Origin: Mesorhizobium silamurunense
GTDB lineage: Bacteria > Pseudomonadota > Alphaproteobacteria > Rhizobiales > Rhizobiaceae
Length of the DNA stretch: 32,145 nt
Assembly (NCBI RefSeq): GCF_014843825.1
Contig: NZ_JHQR01000008.1
Span: 1-32,145, forward strand
Reading direction: 5' to 3'
Shown here: positions 1 to 9,400 of the stretch, one piece after another
Layout: every line of letters begins with the position of its first letter
Numbering within the stretch: position 1 is the stretch's first letter
Made by a program: the position numbers and the translations under genes
The notes under the pieces: model-generated
Databases searched by the model: none
What the model was told of the DNA's origin: nothing
Seen by the model: only the letters and a program-made list of their open reading frames with translations

Positions 1-504
1 GGCCGTTTTCGTATTTGGTTGCGGGGACACGCAACCACCGATACCGACAATCACTGATCGTTTCGATTTGAGAATGCTAGGCCGCGCCATGTTGGAGAAT
101 TTCTTGGGCCTAGGGTATGACATCAAATAATTGATTTTATTATCTTTTTGTGGGCAAGAAATCTCCTGTATCGTCCCGTATGGTTCCGCGGCTCAATAGC
201 TCGGACCCCGATTCTTCAGCGAACCTGCTGGCGTCTGGCAGATGATGTCCTGGCCCCGTCAGCTGCCGCGTGCCTCCCTAGCGCCAGTAGCTGACGCGGC
301 TTGGCGCATCGGCGAATGTCCGATTGGGGGCCGAGAGATGACTGGCTGGTTCTGGCGAGCGATCATGGGATAGCTGCCGTACCGCTCCCGATCTCGTTAC
401 GGTCGAAACGGCAGCGCTGGTCTCACCAAAAACGGCCACTAGAATAGGTTGCTGATATGGCGGTTTCAGATCCAATTGCCGCAGACGTTCGCGCCCGATA
501 CGCC
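1..504. other. Left-edge stretch without a convincing gene
   Basis: No convincing coding sequence is visible. A perfect hairpin lies at 17-36: GGTTGCG, a 6-nt loop, then CGCAACC. A 65-codon open frame on the minus strand (278-475) has no ribosome binding site and no recognisable domain, and its composition resembles intergenic DNA. The end of the ABC-3C ATPase gene lies at 505, so this stretch is downstream of that operon. It may hold its terminator and the edge of a neighbouring element. Confidence 0.4.
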
Positions 505-2364
505 CTAGTCCAGCCTGGAAACCGGGATCAGGGCGTTTCCCTCTCGGAAAATTTCAACTAGGTGCACGTTCTTCAGCCCGTTCCAATATCGCGGATTTAT
601 GTGCTCGAAGACGATCATCTGGAACTCTTTTCCCATTTCATTTGCCGTAGTGATGAACTGGTCCAAAAGCTCCAGTGCCAACTTGACCTTTGCGACATCG
701 CTCTGGTCGACGTCCTTCTCGCCCTCCCCGTCCTCCTGATCATCCTCGCCCCAGTAGGGCCTAGAGAACTGATCAATAATCAGAAACGGTGCCACGTGAA
801 TGCCGTCGTTCCGCATAATCAGTTCATGCAGACCAAGGAACAGAAACAGGTGGAGAAACATGTGGTTGGAACTGCTGCCGACGTTCTCGGTCGATGCTGT
901 TCTGGGCTTGCGCAGATGAAGCTTCTTTTCCGAGTAATTGAAGGCGGAACGATATTCGCCATAGTTCCCGAGCGCTGCCTTTGTTAGAGAAATGTAATCT
1001 TGGATTGCCTCATCAAGGGCCTTGGTGAACAGCTCTTGCCGGTCGATGACAGGTGACACAGCGAGGTCTTCGATTTCAGCCTCCAGGTTTGCGATCAACT
1101 CACTGTTGTCTGGAGCCTTTTCTGACTCTGGATCGCCGTACAGCTCAAGCTTGGCTTTCGTTTCGCCGATGAAGATATACTTATCTTTGTCGGTCTCGAA
1201 GCTCTCCATCTCGGCGGGAAGGGCTTGAAGGTCTTTTTCGAGCTTCTGGCGCTGAGTTTCCAATGCCTTGATAATTTCGGAGATGTTACTGTCCAACGGC
1301 GTCTTTCGAGCAGTAGCGCCTTTAATCTGCTGTAGACCCTCGGAAAGGTTCCTGAGGATGTCGTCGAATACAGATGTCCGAACCGTCTCCTCGTAGTTCC
1401 TCGTCAGATATTCAACGGGCTGGAGGCTATCCGCTGTCTCCTTGAGGGTCACCTTATGATTTCCGTACTCCGAAGCGAATTTGCGAAGCCCCCTGATCTT
1501 TCGAGAAACTCGGTATATCTGCGAAGAAATTTCCTCATACTGCGCGGATACATACAGATCGGGGCCACTCTCCCGCTCTGTCACCATTCGCTTCAACGCG
1601 GCGACTGAAGCATCTGCGTCTGTATCGTCGGCAACGAGTCCGTACCCCTTCGCCCGCGCGACGGTTTCAGCCAATTGGGCGTTAAACTGATCGCGCTTTT
1701 CCTGCGTTTTCGCGGTCAGTTTTTCTAGGCGGGCGAGGCTTCGCTCCAACTCAGCCCGCTTCTCTCGCTTCAGTATGTTCTCGACCGTGTCGATCCCCAC
1801 AGCAATGTCGAAAATGCGTGGCAACGCCTCTTGGTAGCGGGGCTCGTTCTGCTTGTCGAAAAACTGATCGCTATGCGTGATTATATCTTGAGAGATTGTG
1901 TTGAAGAGCAGGAAGTATCGCAGCGACACCCTAGAGCCGGTTTGCAGCGTTCTCCCGCCAAAGGGAATTTTGACGTCTTGGTCGATGCCGAAGTCAGCGC
2001 TCAATTGCTTTTTCAAAATGCTTTCGCTGATATTCGGAATTGGCGCGGAGTCCGGCACTTCCCCTATTGAGGAGAAGTAGTAATCAGACGATGTGGTCGT
2101 TCCTGCCGGTGCGCGTCTTGCCAACGTATAGATTTTACCGTTCACATGAATGCGCAGTCCGTACCAGGCGACAGTTTCGTTGATAATGCTCTCAGAAATC
2201 CGATGCCTGCTCGCGAACATGCAATAATCGATAATGTCCAGGATAGCAGTTTTACCAGTGTGGCTGTCTCCGGTGATCACATTCACCTTGTTCGGCAAGA
2301 ACGTAACAGACCTTCTTTTTTTGGTCTTGAACCACAGGTGCAGGCTTTCGATGTAGAATTTCAT
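505..2364 (-). CDS. ABC-3C system ATPase, DUF3732 family
   Basis: This 619-aa protein is an SMC/Rad50-like ABC ATPase and the likely motor or sensor of a three-component conflict system. A Walker A motif, GDSHTGKT, lies at residues 32-39. A Walker B-like FLIIDQ lies at about 527-532 and is followed by SRPYW, close to the IDQPSQVYF signature I associate with DUF3732. A candidate switch histidine sits in IVFEH at about residue 588. The central part (about 190-480) is rich in charged, heptad-like helices and probably forms a coiled coil. The ATG overlaps the stop of the middle-component gene by 4 bp (ATGA), so translation is probably coupled. It is the last gene of the operon. Family assignment is from motifs and gene order; the immune role is inferred from ABC-3C systems in general. 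Confidence 0.85.
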   Translation of the reverse strand: MKFYIESLHLWFKTKKRRSVTFLPNKVNVITGDSHTGKTAILDIIDYCMFASRHRISESIINETVAWYGLRIHVNGKIYTLARRAPAGTTTSSDYYFSSIGEVPDSAPIPNISESILKKQLSADFGIDQDVKIPFGGRTLQTGSRVSLRYFLLFNTISQDIITHSDQFFDKQNEPRYQEALPRIFDIAVGIDTVENILKREKRAELERSLARLEKLTAKTQEKRDQFNAQLAETVARAKGYGLVADDTDADASVAALKRMVTERESGPDLYVSAQYEEISSQIYRVSRKIRGLRKFASEYGNHKVTLKETADSLQPVEYLTRNYEETVRTSVFDDILRNLSEGLQQIKGATARKTPLDSNISEIIKALETQRQKLEKDLQALPAEMESFETDKDKYIFIGETKAKLELYGDPESEKAPDNSELIANLEAEIEDLAVSPVIDRQELFTKALDEAIQDYISLTKAALGNYGEYRSAFNYSEKKLHLRKPRTASTENVGSSSNHMFLHLFLFLGLHELIMRNDGIHVAPFLIIDQFSRPYWGEDDQEDGEGEKDVDQSDVAKVKLALELLDQFITTANEMGKEFQMIVFEHINPRYWNGLKNVHLVEIFREGNALIPVSRLD

Positions 2365-2807
2365 AGCTTGATCCTCGCATTGAGGTAGAACACGTCAGCA
2401 TTGCTGGAAACCAGGGCAGCTATGTTTGGTGACGCGCGCTTAACGCGCTCGGCGCGTTTGCCCATCGATGCGTCGAAGGGTAAGTCAAACGCAATCACCG
2501 CGCCGTCGCCCTTCAATTGAAGCACGCCAATCTCATACAAAAATTGGAGGGCATTGACGGTCGAAGTAAGCAACGAAAAGTATCTCTCATTGAAATTGTA
2601 GAAGAATTCGATGTTATCGATCAGATACTGTTCAAAACCTACAAAGCGGAATCTTCCATCTGCAAGTTTTTTTACCATTTGGCGATGCGCAACAATTGGC
2701 AAAATCAACGCAATTTGGGGAATCTTTAGAAATCCCGCTTCCTTCAGCACAGAGGAGATCGCGAACGCGTTGATCCCGAGATTGTTGTAATATGAACTGA
2801 ACTTCAC
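2361..2807 (-). CDS. ABC-3C system middle component
   Basis: This 148-aa protein sits between the nuclease-like gene and the DUF3732 ATPase. Its size and place match the middle component of ABC-3C systems, a small, probably winged-helix adaptor between ATPase and effector. Residues about 1-55 and 75-100 look helical, and an FLYEIGVLQLKGDGAVIAF stretch near 88-107 could be a winged-helix beta-hairpin. No catalytic motif is visible. The start is GTG and overlaps the upstream stop by 4 bp (GTGA), and its own stop overlaps the ATPase start by 4 bp. Such tight coupling implies a fixed stoichiometry. The call rests mainly on context, because the sequence alone is not diagnostic by eye. Confidence 0.75.
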   Translation of the reverse strand: MKFSSYYNNLGINAFAISSVLKEAGFLKIPQIALILPIVAHRQMVKKLADGRFRFVGFEQYLIDNIEFFYNFNERYFSLLTSTVNALQFLYEIGVLQLKGDGAVIAFDLPFDASMGKRAERVKRASPNIAALVSSNADVFYLNARIKL

Positions 2808-4018
2808 TTGTAGCGGTCTTTCCAGTCGCTCAACCAGCCAATCACCGGTCGATCAGAGAGATCGTAGAACCCGCCATGGCTCATGGGTATCGGAAGCTCC
2901 TGCGAAGCAAGCGTCAGCTTTCTCTGCCGCAAATCTCCGACAATCGCACGGGCAGATGCGCCCTCGTCACCAGTTGACTGTTGGCCTGAGTAGGCCTGGA
3001 GGAACTTGCCTTCCCACATGGCGGAAGCCTCTTCCTCCAAATCGTCAATATCGGATTGGGTGATATCCCCGTCCTGGATCAGTCGTTCCATGTTATCGCG
3101 AAAGTGCAGCCGCCTGGTGGTGAACTTCGTATGGAACTCGATGTTATCCTCCGAGATGTCATTGATATCCACCAATTGCTTGATGAACGTCTGGTCGAGG
3201 AGATTGTCCGGCAAAATAGGCGGAAATTTCCTGAAAAGCAGACCCCCGCTCCGAGCTTTATCGAAATACCGTCGGTATTTCTGGGTGAATTCGTCAAAGC
3301 TGATCGTGATTTTCTGCCCTGCCTTGACGGTGGCGTAGGAATTTTGCCGTACCTCTGAGTCGATGGCGTGAAAAACGTCGTCAATACGGGATTGGTGTAT
3401 CTGCTTCTCGGCGATGGACGCTCTGCATAGGTTGATGATTTCGTCCTTCCCCAAAGCGAACGACAGGTGCTCGAAAAACCTCTCTGACACGGCGGCGTCG
3501 AGTGAGAGCACGTCATCGATGTAGCCTTGAATCACCTGGTCTTTGCTTTTCGCCTTGAGCGACGTGATATCCGCGACAAGCTCAGCATGATTTTTGGTGG
3601 TAGCTTTGAAGGCTTCAATGGATATCAGAAGGGCGTTTTTGTCGTTTTCTGACTTGTTGGATGCGAGCAGGAAGCTGGTCTTTTTAAGAAAGGCAAGCTG
3701 AGAATCCACGGACGCCCGTCCATCCGCCGGGTCGATGATCAATTTGCACCAGTTCGAAATCGATTTCCAAAGATCACTGTCCATCGTCGTAAGGTTGATA
3801 GGCGCGCCCTGTGCGCTCGTCTGAATTGTGTGCTTCAGCTGGACAAGTAGATTAGTGCCGTCTGGACGCTCTATATGAACATCATCTAAAACCTCTAAGC
3901 CCACAACTTGGCCAATTTTCAGATTTAGCAGCTCGTTTAGAAAGTAATAATACTGATAGTCAAAACCAATTGATTTATCTTCTGCACTAGTCGTATCGAC
4001 ACGCGACCTTCCGCTCAT
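2804..4018 (-). CDS. ABC-3C system effector, Cap4/DUF4297-like nuclease N-terminus
   Basis: This 404-aa protein is the first gene of the operon and the likely effector. The N-terminal region has GFDYQYYYFLNELL (18-31), LEVLDDVHIE (41-50) and LLVQLKHT (57-64). The D46...Q60-x-K62 pattern fits the restriction-endonuclease fold of Cap4/DUF4297-type dsDNA nucleases, which start with a similar 'G-F-x-Y-Q' helix. The remaining 300 residues are mostly helical and probably contact the other two components. No membrane segment is seen. The upstream DNA (4019-4110) is AT-rich and contains a possible minus-strand promoter (TTGAAA at 4095-4090, then a weak -10). The gene overlaps the next by 4 bp. The nuclease call is from motif spacing only; cleavage is inferred. 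Confidence 0.78.
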   Translation of the reverse strand: MSGRSRVDTTSAEDKSIGFDYQYYYFLNELLNLKIGQVVGLEVLDDVHIERPDGTNLLVQLKHTIQTSAQGAPINLTTMDSDLWKSISNWCKLIIDPADGRASVDSQLAFLKKTSFLLASNKSENDKNALLISIEAFKATTKNHAELVADITSLKAKSKDQVIQGYIDDVLSLDAAVSERFFEHLSFALGKDEIINLCRASIAEKQIHQSRIDDVFHAIDSEVRQNSYATVKAGQKITISFDEFTQKYRRYFDKARSGGLLFRKFPPILPDNLLDQTFIKQLVDINDISEDNIEFHTKFTTRRLHFRDNMERLIQDGDITQSDIDDLEEEASAMWEGKFLQAYSGQQSTGDEGASARAIVGDLRQRKLTLASQELPIPMSHGGFYDLSDRPVIGWLSDWKDRYK

Positions 4019-4392
4019 GGCCTACCAACAGAATTCGAGAAAACACGCCCCAAGTTGTTACCCCGACACCTAGCAGCTGCAAATCGCTATTTCAATTTAT
4101 TAACAATAGGATTTGGAGCTAAGGTCCATATCAATTTAACCGATTCAGTCGCTGACTTCGCCTTCTCGGGTATTGAGAAGGAAGATCTGGAGATTCTCGC
4201 TCGGTTGAATAAATCTCGTCCCGTCCGGAACCGACAGGAAACTCTGGAACTTTCTGTCCAACTCAGCCTATGCGGAGGTGTCGAGCATGTCCGCTTTCAG
4301 TGGGAGGTTCTGACCGTCCGAAACGACCGATAAGCGGCGCAAAGCCGTAGGAGGTAAGCGTTCCGCCCGCGGCGTGGATCTAGCGCACGAAC
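4019..4392. other. Intergenic stretch between the two left operons
   Basis: The part nearest 4018 is AT-rich and should hold the promoter of the ABC-3C operon. A 92-codon plus-strand frame (4055-4333) spans it, but it has no clear ribosome binding site and no recognisable domain. Its second half (from about 4290) has the ATGTCCGCTTT composition of rhizobial intergenic DNA. I do not call it a gene. Confidence 0.4.
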
Positions 4393-4596
4393 TCAACCGT
4401 GGTCGTTCGTGACTGCTCGTACCAATTCCGACTTCCACAAGGTCGACCGATGGGCCAACCAATGGGCGGTCGCCAACATCTGCAAAGCGGCCTTGCCGGC
4501 CGGTCTGGACGAACCGCGAAATTGCAACGAGCACAGAAAAATAAAAAGCGCCATCATCGCAGCTCCAATGGCGATCGCAGGACTGAGTTCCGCCAC
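4393..4596 (-). CDS. possible small single-span membrane protein
   Basis: This 67-aa frame starts with GTG, preceded by AGAGGT about 10 nt upstream. It begins 38 bp after the stop of the 197-aa membrane protein and runs in the same direction. Residues about 5-25 (SPAIAIGAAMMALFIFLCSL) form a good hydrophobic span, followed by a basic stretch. It could be the last gene of the caspase operon. No family is recognised and it may be spurious; the hydrophobic segment and position are the only support. Confidence 0.4.
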   Translation of the reverse strand: MAELSPAIAIGAAMMALFIFLCSLQFRGSSRPAGKAALQMLATAHWLAHRSTLWKSELVRAVTNDHG

Positions 4597-4634
4597 GAAC
4601 CCACTACCTCTCGCGCGGCATGCTGGATAGAAAA

Positions 4635-5228
4635 TTAGTGTCGCCTAAACTCACCAAACACACCTTCGCTGACCGATAACAGACAGGTGATAATCGCCAA
4701 TAGGCAGGAGATATAGAGTGCCATAAGCAGAAGATAGGACGAGATGACAGCGGGCCACGGCCAAAGCAGAGGAATGGCTCCGTCACACCCATAGAATTTT
4801 ATCATGTCAGTGGCGCTGGTGTATCCTCGATCGTTGGCTTTCTTAAGACCGTCGGGATCTGTCCAAAGCCCAATCACGACCCTGTTTCCCGACAGCTCGG
4901 GACTTGCGTCATAGATGGATGCTGTAAGGCCTTGACGGAAAGCAAGGTATGTAGGTGTCAGCACGATCGACGCCACGAATGTGGCAAGCGCCAACAACAA
5001 CCATGTTTTCTGTCTGGCGAGGGTCCGGCGTTGCCGGGTTGCGGCGAGAATGACAAGTGCCAGCGCTAATACGATGAAGGATGCGATTTGCGAATTTGTA
5101 GTTTCGCTGCCAAGTCCGTTACAGGCTGAGTCCGGTAGAGGCGGTGCAATAACCAGTAGCACCGAACCGAACAACGCAAGCAGCGACCCTACCAGTTGGC
5201 CCACTCTTAAAATCATGTGAGAATCCAT
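4635..5228 (-). CDS. multi-span membrane protein of unknown function in the caspase operon
   Basis: This 197-aa protein has about four hydrophobic spans: two N-terminal (about 5-27 and 43-63), one at about 71-92, and one C-terminal (about 160-185). Between the third and fourth lies a polar, probably extracytoplasmic loop with DPDGLKKANDRGYTSATDM and a single cysteine. I chose ATG 5228 because GGAGGTG lies 5-6 nt upstream; a longer frame from 5255 lacks this. The start is 14 bp after the stop of the exported 383-aa protein, so the genes are co-transcribed. I do not recognise the family. It could anchor or respond to the exported partners, but that is inference from gene order. Confidence 0.75.
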   Translation of the reverse strand: MDSHMILRVGQLVGSLLALFGSVLLVIAPPLPDSACNGLGSETTNSQIASFIVLALALVILAATRQRRTLARQKTWLLLALATFVASIVLTPTYLAFRQGLTASIYDASPELSGNRVVIGLWTDPDGLKKANDRGYTSATDMIKFYGCDGAIPLLWPWPAVISSYLLLMALYISCLLAIITCLLSVSEGVFGEFRRH

Positions 5229-5242
5229 GGGGCACCTCCGGA

Positions 5243-6394
5243 TCACTGCTGGCATCGATTGGGCGACTTTTTCGCTCTCTTGCCAACATATATGAGGTCG
5301 AGCGGCGGGGCCTGTTCGCCGAAATGGCTGGGAGGTTCCAGCATGGCGATCTCAGTGACCACAGTTCCAACGGGGTCCTCTGCCCAGATGCAATACATGC
5401 CATACATCGCCGAAAACGTGACGGGTGAAGACAAGCCAGCACGGCGGAACTGGTTTGGATTGGTAAGATAGGGCTTCGAGTAGAAAATCGTGATTCCTGG
5501 TTGGGGCTTGGTCATCTTGAGGTCGCCCCATAGCCGGACTTCTACATCCATCTCCATCCGGGTGCCTCCGGCCGGCTTCGTGGTGCTGCCGAGTGTCTCG
5601 CGGAGGAAGCTCGACTGATACTGCCCATCGGCGAGAATGTCCTCCGCTGTGGCAAGGGCGGTATCCTGCAATTGCTCCCCTCGTGAAAAGCGCAACATCA
5701 TCTCGTTCAGGGTTTTGAATTGTTCTTTGAGGTCCTCAAGTGACTGTATCGAAAACGGGCGCTGCCTTGCATCGAGCGCGTTTGTCCAAGCCTCGGAAAG
5801 AGGCCTCATCGCCCCGATCCGCTGCGCGAGCTGGGGGTTGGAGTTAGCCATCGCTCCCAATTCCTTTGATCCCTTTTCGAAGGTCGCCAGCTCGTTTCGG
5901 AGATCGTCCTTGAGATTGCGGTCCAGGACGATAACCAACTTGTCGCCGCTTTCGATGCGCGCCCTTATGTCGGAGGAATTGATTTCCGCATTCGGAAAAA
6001 GGACGATCGGCTTTTGGGTCAGACCAACGAGATCTGGACTGTTGTTGACCCGAAAGAGGAATTCGACCAGATCGCCGTCGAGTCTGAAGTTGCGACTGTC
6101 CATGATTTGACGGATCTGGGACAGGAGCTCTGCGGGTTCCTGTTTGACTAAATCCATGCTAGCGAGACTTACCGTTGCGTCCGCTGGCGAGACCTGCCTG
6201 ACGGCTGCATTGTCCTTGCTCACAGCCAGCAGCTCAAACGACAGCCCTTCTGGATAGGCGACTTCTTTTATCGTGTGGAGCACGCTCGGTTCCTGTGCCT
6301 TGGCGCCATTGATTGGCAATCCAAGGCAGACCAGGGCACATAAGATCCGAGCAAGAGAATGGAAGTGTCTGCCTCTGTCTCTACGATTTGTCAT
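5243..6394 (-). CDS. exported protein of unknown function in the caspase operon
   Basis: This 383-aa protein has a clear signal peptide: a basic start (TNRRDRGRHF), then a hydrophobic core (LARILCALVCLGLPINGAKA) with a cleavage site before QEPS near residue 34. The mature part starts with a mixed region containing RNFRLDGDLVEFLFRVNN, continues through a helical, charge-rich segment (about 130-260), and ends in a beta-rich region (about 270-370) with MEMDVEVRLWGD and GITIFYSKPYL. I chose ATG 6394 because GGAGGGG precedes it; a GTG at 6409 overlaps that site. It follows the caspase gene by 40 bp. No known domain is recognised. As its neighbours are also exported or membrane-bound, it probably acts in the periplasm, perhaps as a partner or substrate of the caspase. 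Confidence 0.75.
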   Translation of the reverse strand: MTNRRDRGRHFHSLARILCALVCLGLPINGAKAQEPSVLHTIKEVAYPEGLSFELLAVSKDNAAVRQVSPADATVSLASMDLVKQEPAELLSQIRQIMDSRNFRLDGDLVEFLFRVNNSPDLVGLTQKPIVLFPNAEINSSDIRARIESGDKLVIVLDRNLKDDLRNELATFEKGSKELGAMANSNPQLAQRIGAMRPLSEAWTNALDARQRPFSIQSLEDLKEQFKTLNEMMLRFSRGEQLQDTALATAEDILADGQYQSSFLRETLGSTTKPAGGTRMEMDVEVRLWGDLKMTKPQPGITIFYSKPYLTNPNQFRRAGLSSPVTFSAMYGMYCIWAEDPVGTVVTEIAMLEPPSHFGEQAPPLDLIYVGKRAKKSPNRCQQ

Positions 6395-6434
6395 CGTCCC
6401 CTCCGCCACCAGATGAAATGTCTGTCGAAATGGT

Positions 6435-9400
6435 TCATTCGTCGGGCTGTCTCAGAGTTATCTCGCGGGCGCGATCATCTATGGACTTGCTAAGCCTATG
6501 AAATCGCGCGCGTTCGACCTCATCGCTCCCCGCGGTGCCCATTGTGGGCGCGATCAACTCGACATAATCCAGAAGGTCCTTGAGGTTAGCATGCGAGGGG
6601 TAGGTCCAAAGCCCCTTGGCCGCCAGCGCATCGTCGAAGATCAGTTGCGACAGATAGGTCTTGCCGAGCGCTGATGCCTGTTTGGTTGGCTCGGACGATG
6701 ACAGCACGATCATCTGCTTGTCATAAATCAACTGCCCAAGCCGCGCACCGTTGAACGGACCGGGCTTTCTCCCTCCCGCTGCAACAGCAGATGCCGACGA
6801 ACAGGTATCAACGACAAGGACGAGATGCCTGGCGTCGATCGCTGCAAATGACGTGGCGAGTTCGGCGTCAGTTATGGCGCAGTTGCAGAGCCCGCCGCTC
6901 CCGATGTCGAAATCAGGTTCGGTGTCCTGGGGCATGATCTGGAAACCGTTGTCATGGGTGACGCCGTGGGCGGCAACATAAAGAACCACCGCGTCGTCGG
7001 CACCGACAGGTTTGAGACGTCCGACGATTTCGCGTGGCCAACCGTCCGTGTTCGCATTTTTCCCCGCAAGAATGTCAAGAACGCCGAGGATGGTTTTCTG
7101 GTCCGCCGGTAGGACCGCTGGCTTGCGCTCTCCTGGGACGAGCCGTCCTGGAGAACGGGCCTCGATCGGGACCTTGACGAGCTCGTAATGCAGACCGGCA
7201 AGATCAATCGCGCGGGGAAAACCATCAAGGAATGCTTCTGCGCTGGCAACCGCGTGGCTGAGGACCAGGGTGCTATTGTCGTTCGAATTGATACCGACGG
7301 CAATGACGTACATCGTCTTGCTGAACGGCTGCCCGGCCCGCCCCTGCAAGGCAAAATGAAACGACTTTGATGGCACAGAGCGCAGCCCTGCGCTATTGAA
7401 GGCGTAGGCAGAAAAAGCCGTATCAGAAACAGCCGGGTCCCGTGGTACCATCACGCCATAGGTGACCTCGATCGTCCCGTCAGAAGCAATTTTCGCCTCG
7501 TGCGATTTTTGGATTTCTCCCGACGTTCCGGCCACAAGCTGGCCATCACGAAAGAGCTTCAGGTTGAACACGGCTGTTTGTTGGCTGGTAGATGAAGACG
7601 CTGGTTTGACTCTGACGGTGACCTCGGCTCGCGCCTGACCGATCAGATGAGCTTCGGTGATCGAGACTTCTGGAAGTTCCCCGAGCAATCCGCTTTCGGC
7701 CACGTTCGCGAGCTGCTTTCCTTGCAGCACAGAACCGATCAGGCCAGGAGTGAAGAACGGCTCCATCAAAGCTTCGAACGATATCGAACCCAGCAGATCC
7801 TGTCCCGCCACGCGCCAACGAAAGTCACCCAGAGTATCGAAATTGTTGGTGTCGAAGCGGCCCGTTGGATCAATCGCGATCCAACTGCCATTCGATGTCT
7901 CGAAAAGGCTCATTTTTTGCTCGAACGTCGCTGCGTCGAATATGTCAATGCCAAGATTGGCTACGAGCAATAGCTTCTTGTCCGGACTGAACATGACGCG
8001 GCGCACATCCTCATACGGCCCCCATATTCGCCGCGGCGTACCGAATGCTGTTCCACTCCGGGGCACGGCGATCAGCTTTCCTCCGTCCGCGCCAAGCACC
8101 AGGGTGCCATCCACGGGAGAGATCGCCAACGTACGGACTAGCTGGGTTTCGGGATCGGAGTCCCACTGGCTGACCGGTATGACAAGTTCGGGCTTCCTGC
8201 CGCTTTTAAAGTCAAAACGCCAGACCCCGTTCCGGCCGGCAAACAACACAGACCGATCATCCATATCGAACACCGCGTCCATGACCGCGTCGTTGCCGTT
8301 GAATTCCGCTACCGGTAGCGGGGTGCCGGATCGAAAGACACGCAGGCCGTCCTCGGTGCATTGGATGAATAGATCGGACCTGGGATGCGCCACGAGACAG
8401 GTGGTGCGCGATTGCGAGTCAGGCACATATTGGACCTCGGCTTCGAATGAATCAGCACGCAACTGATAGAGCGGTCCGTAGATGGTGGCGTAGAGGAGAT
8501 GTTGTCCGTCTGCGAGATAAGCGATTTCGGACGCAGGATAGAGATTCCGTTTGATGCTGGAAACCTTAGTCGGTCCACTGGCCGACCAGAGCGTCAGGTT
8601 GAGGAGCGGCGGATCTACATCGTCATCGAGACGCTGGATCGTCAGCACGTTTCCATCCTTGGGATTTACCGCCAGAACTCGTCCCACAATATTTACGTCG
8701 CGTCCGGACATTGCATCGAGCAATCTGATATTGGGGGAAGGAGGATCTACATCCATACGCTTCGGGCCAGAGATGGTGTTCGCAAGCGCAAGGGCGGTTG
8801 TTTCTCGTAGAAACGATATTTTGGCGCGACGCTCGAATTCAATTTTCGGATTAACCTGGCTTGAAATGACAGGCGTCGGCACGCCGGCTTCTGCCGGTGC
8901 GCCAACGGCCCAGACTGCGAAACTTCCGTCCCGGCAACCGACAAAGAGGTGATCGTCATCCAGAAAAGAAAGGACCAATGTGTCCGTGCCGCCAAATCGA
9001 TCGAAGGCAGCATGGAAGCTGGTGCGCTTTGAGGGGTCGGGCAAGTACACGAGGTCGATATTGCAGCCTGATTCCCCATGTGCCAGCCACGATTTATTGG
9101 GGGACATCGCAAGCGCATGCCCATCGAGTCCATCGACTCTCGGCATGGCTATAGTGGGCTGAGCAGGCGAAAGCTTATCGTCGAGAATCGATAGAGCGAG
9201 CCGGCCCCGAACCGGGCCGGTCAATTTCAATTGAACGTTGTTTGCATCATCGAAGATGGCAAGCCCAAACGCCGCCATGGGACTTCTGCCGATCTCTGTC
9301 AGCTTGCCCGTCTCCCAATTTATCACCGCCGTTCCTTCGACGTAACCGAAGAGCTTTTGATCGTTGGCGAAGAATTTCAGACTCAGTGGCCGTCGATCAT

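Noticed and set aside
278..475. 65-codon minus-strand frame at the left edge
   Set aside because: No ribosome binding site, no domain, and a composition like rhizobial intergenic DNA.
562..2388. Several plus-strand open frames (for example 562-987, 2146-2388)
   Set aside because: They lie antisense inside the ATPase gene, lack domains and ribosome binding sites, and reflect the codon bias of the real gene.
4055..4333. 92-codon plus-strand frame between the two left operons
   Set aside because: Overlaps the expected promoter region of the ABC-3C operon; no ribosome binding site, and the second half looks like intergenic DNA.
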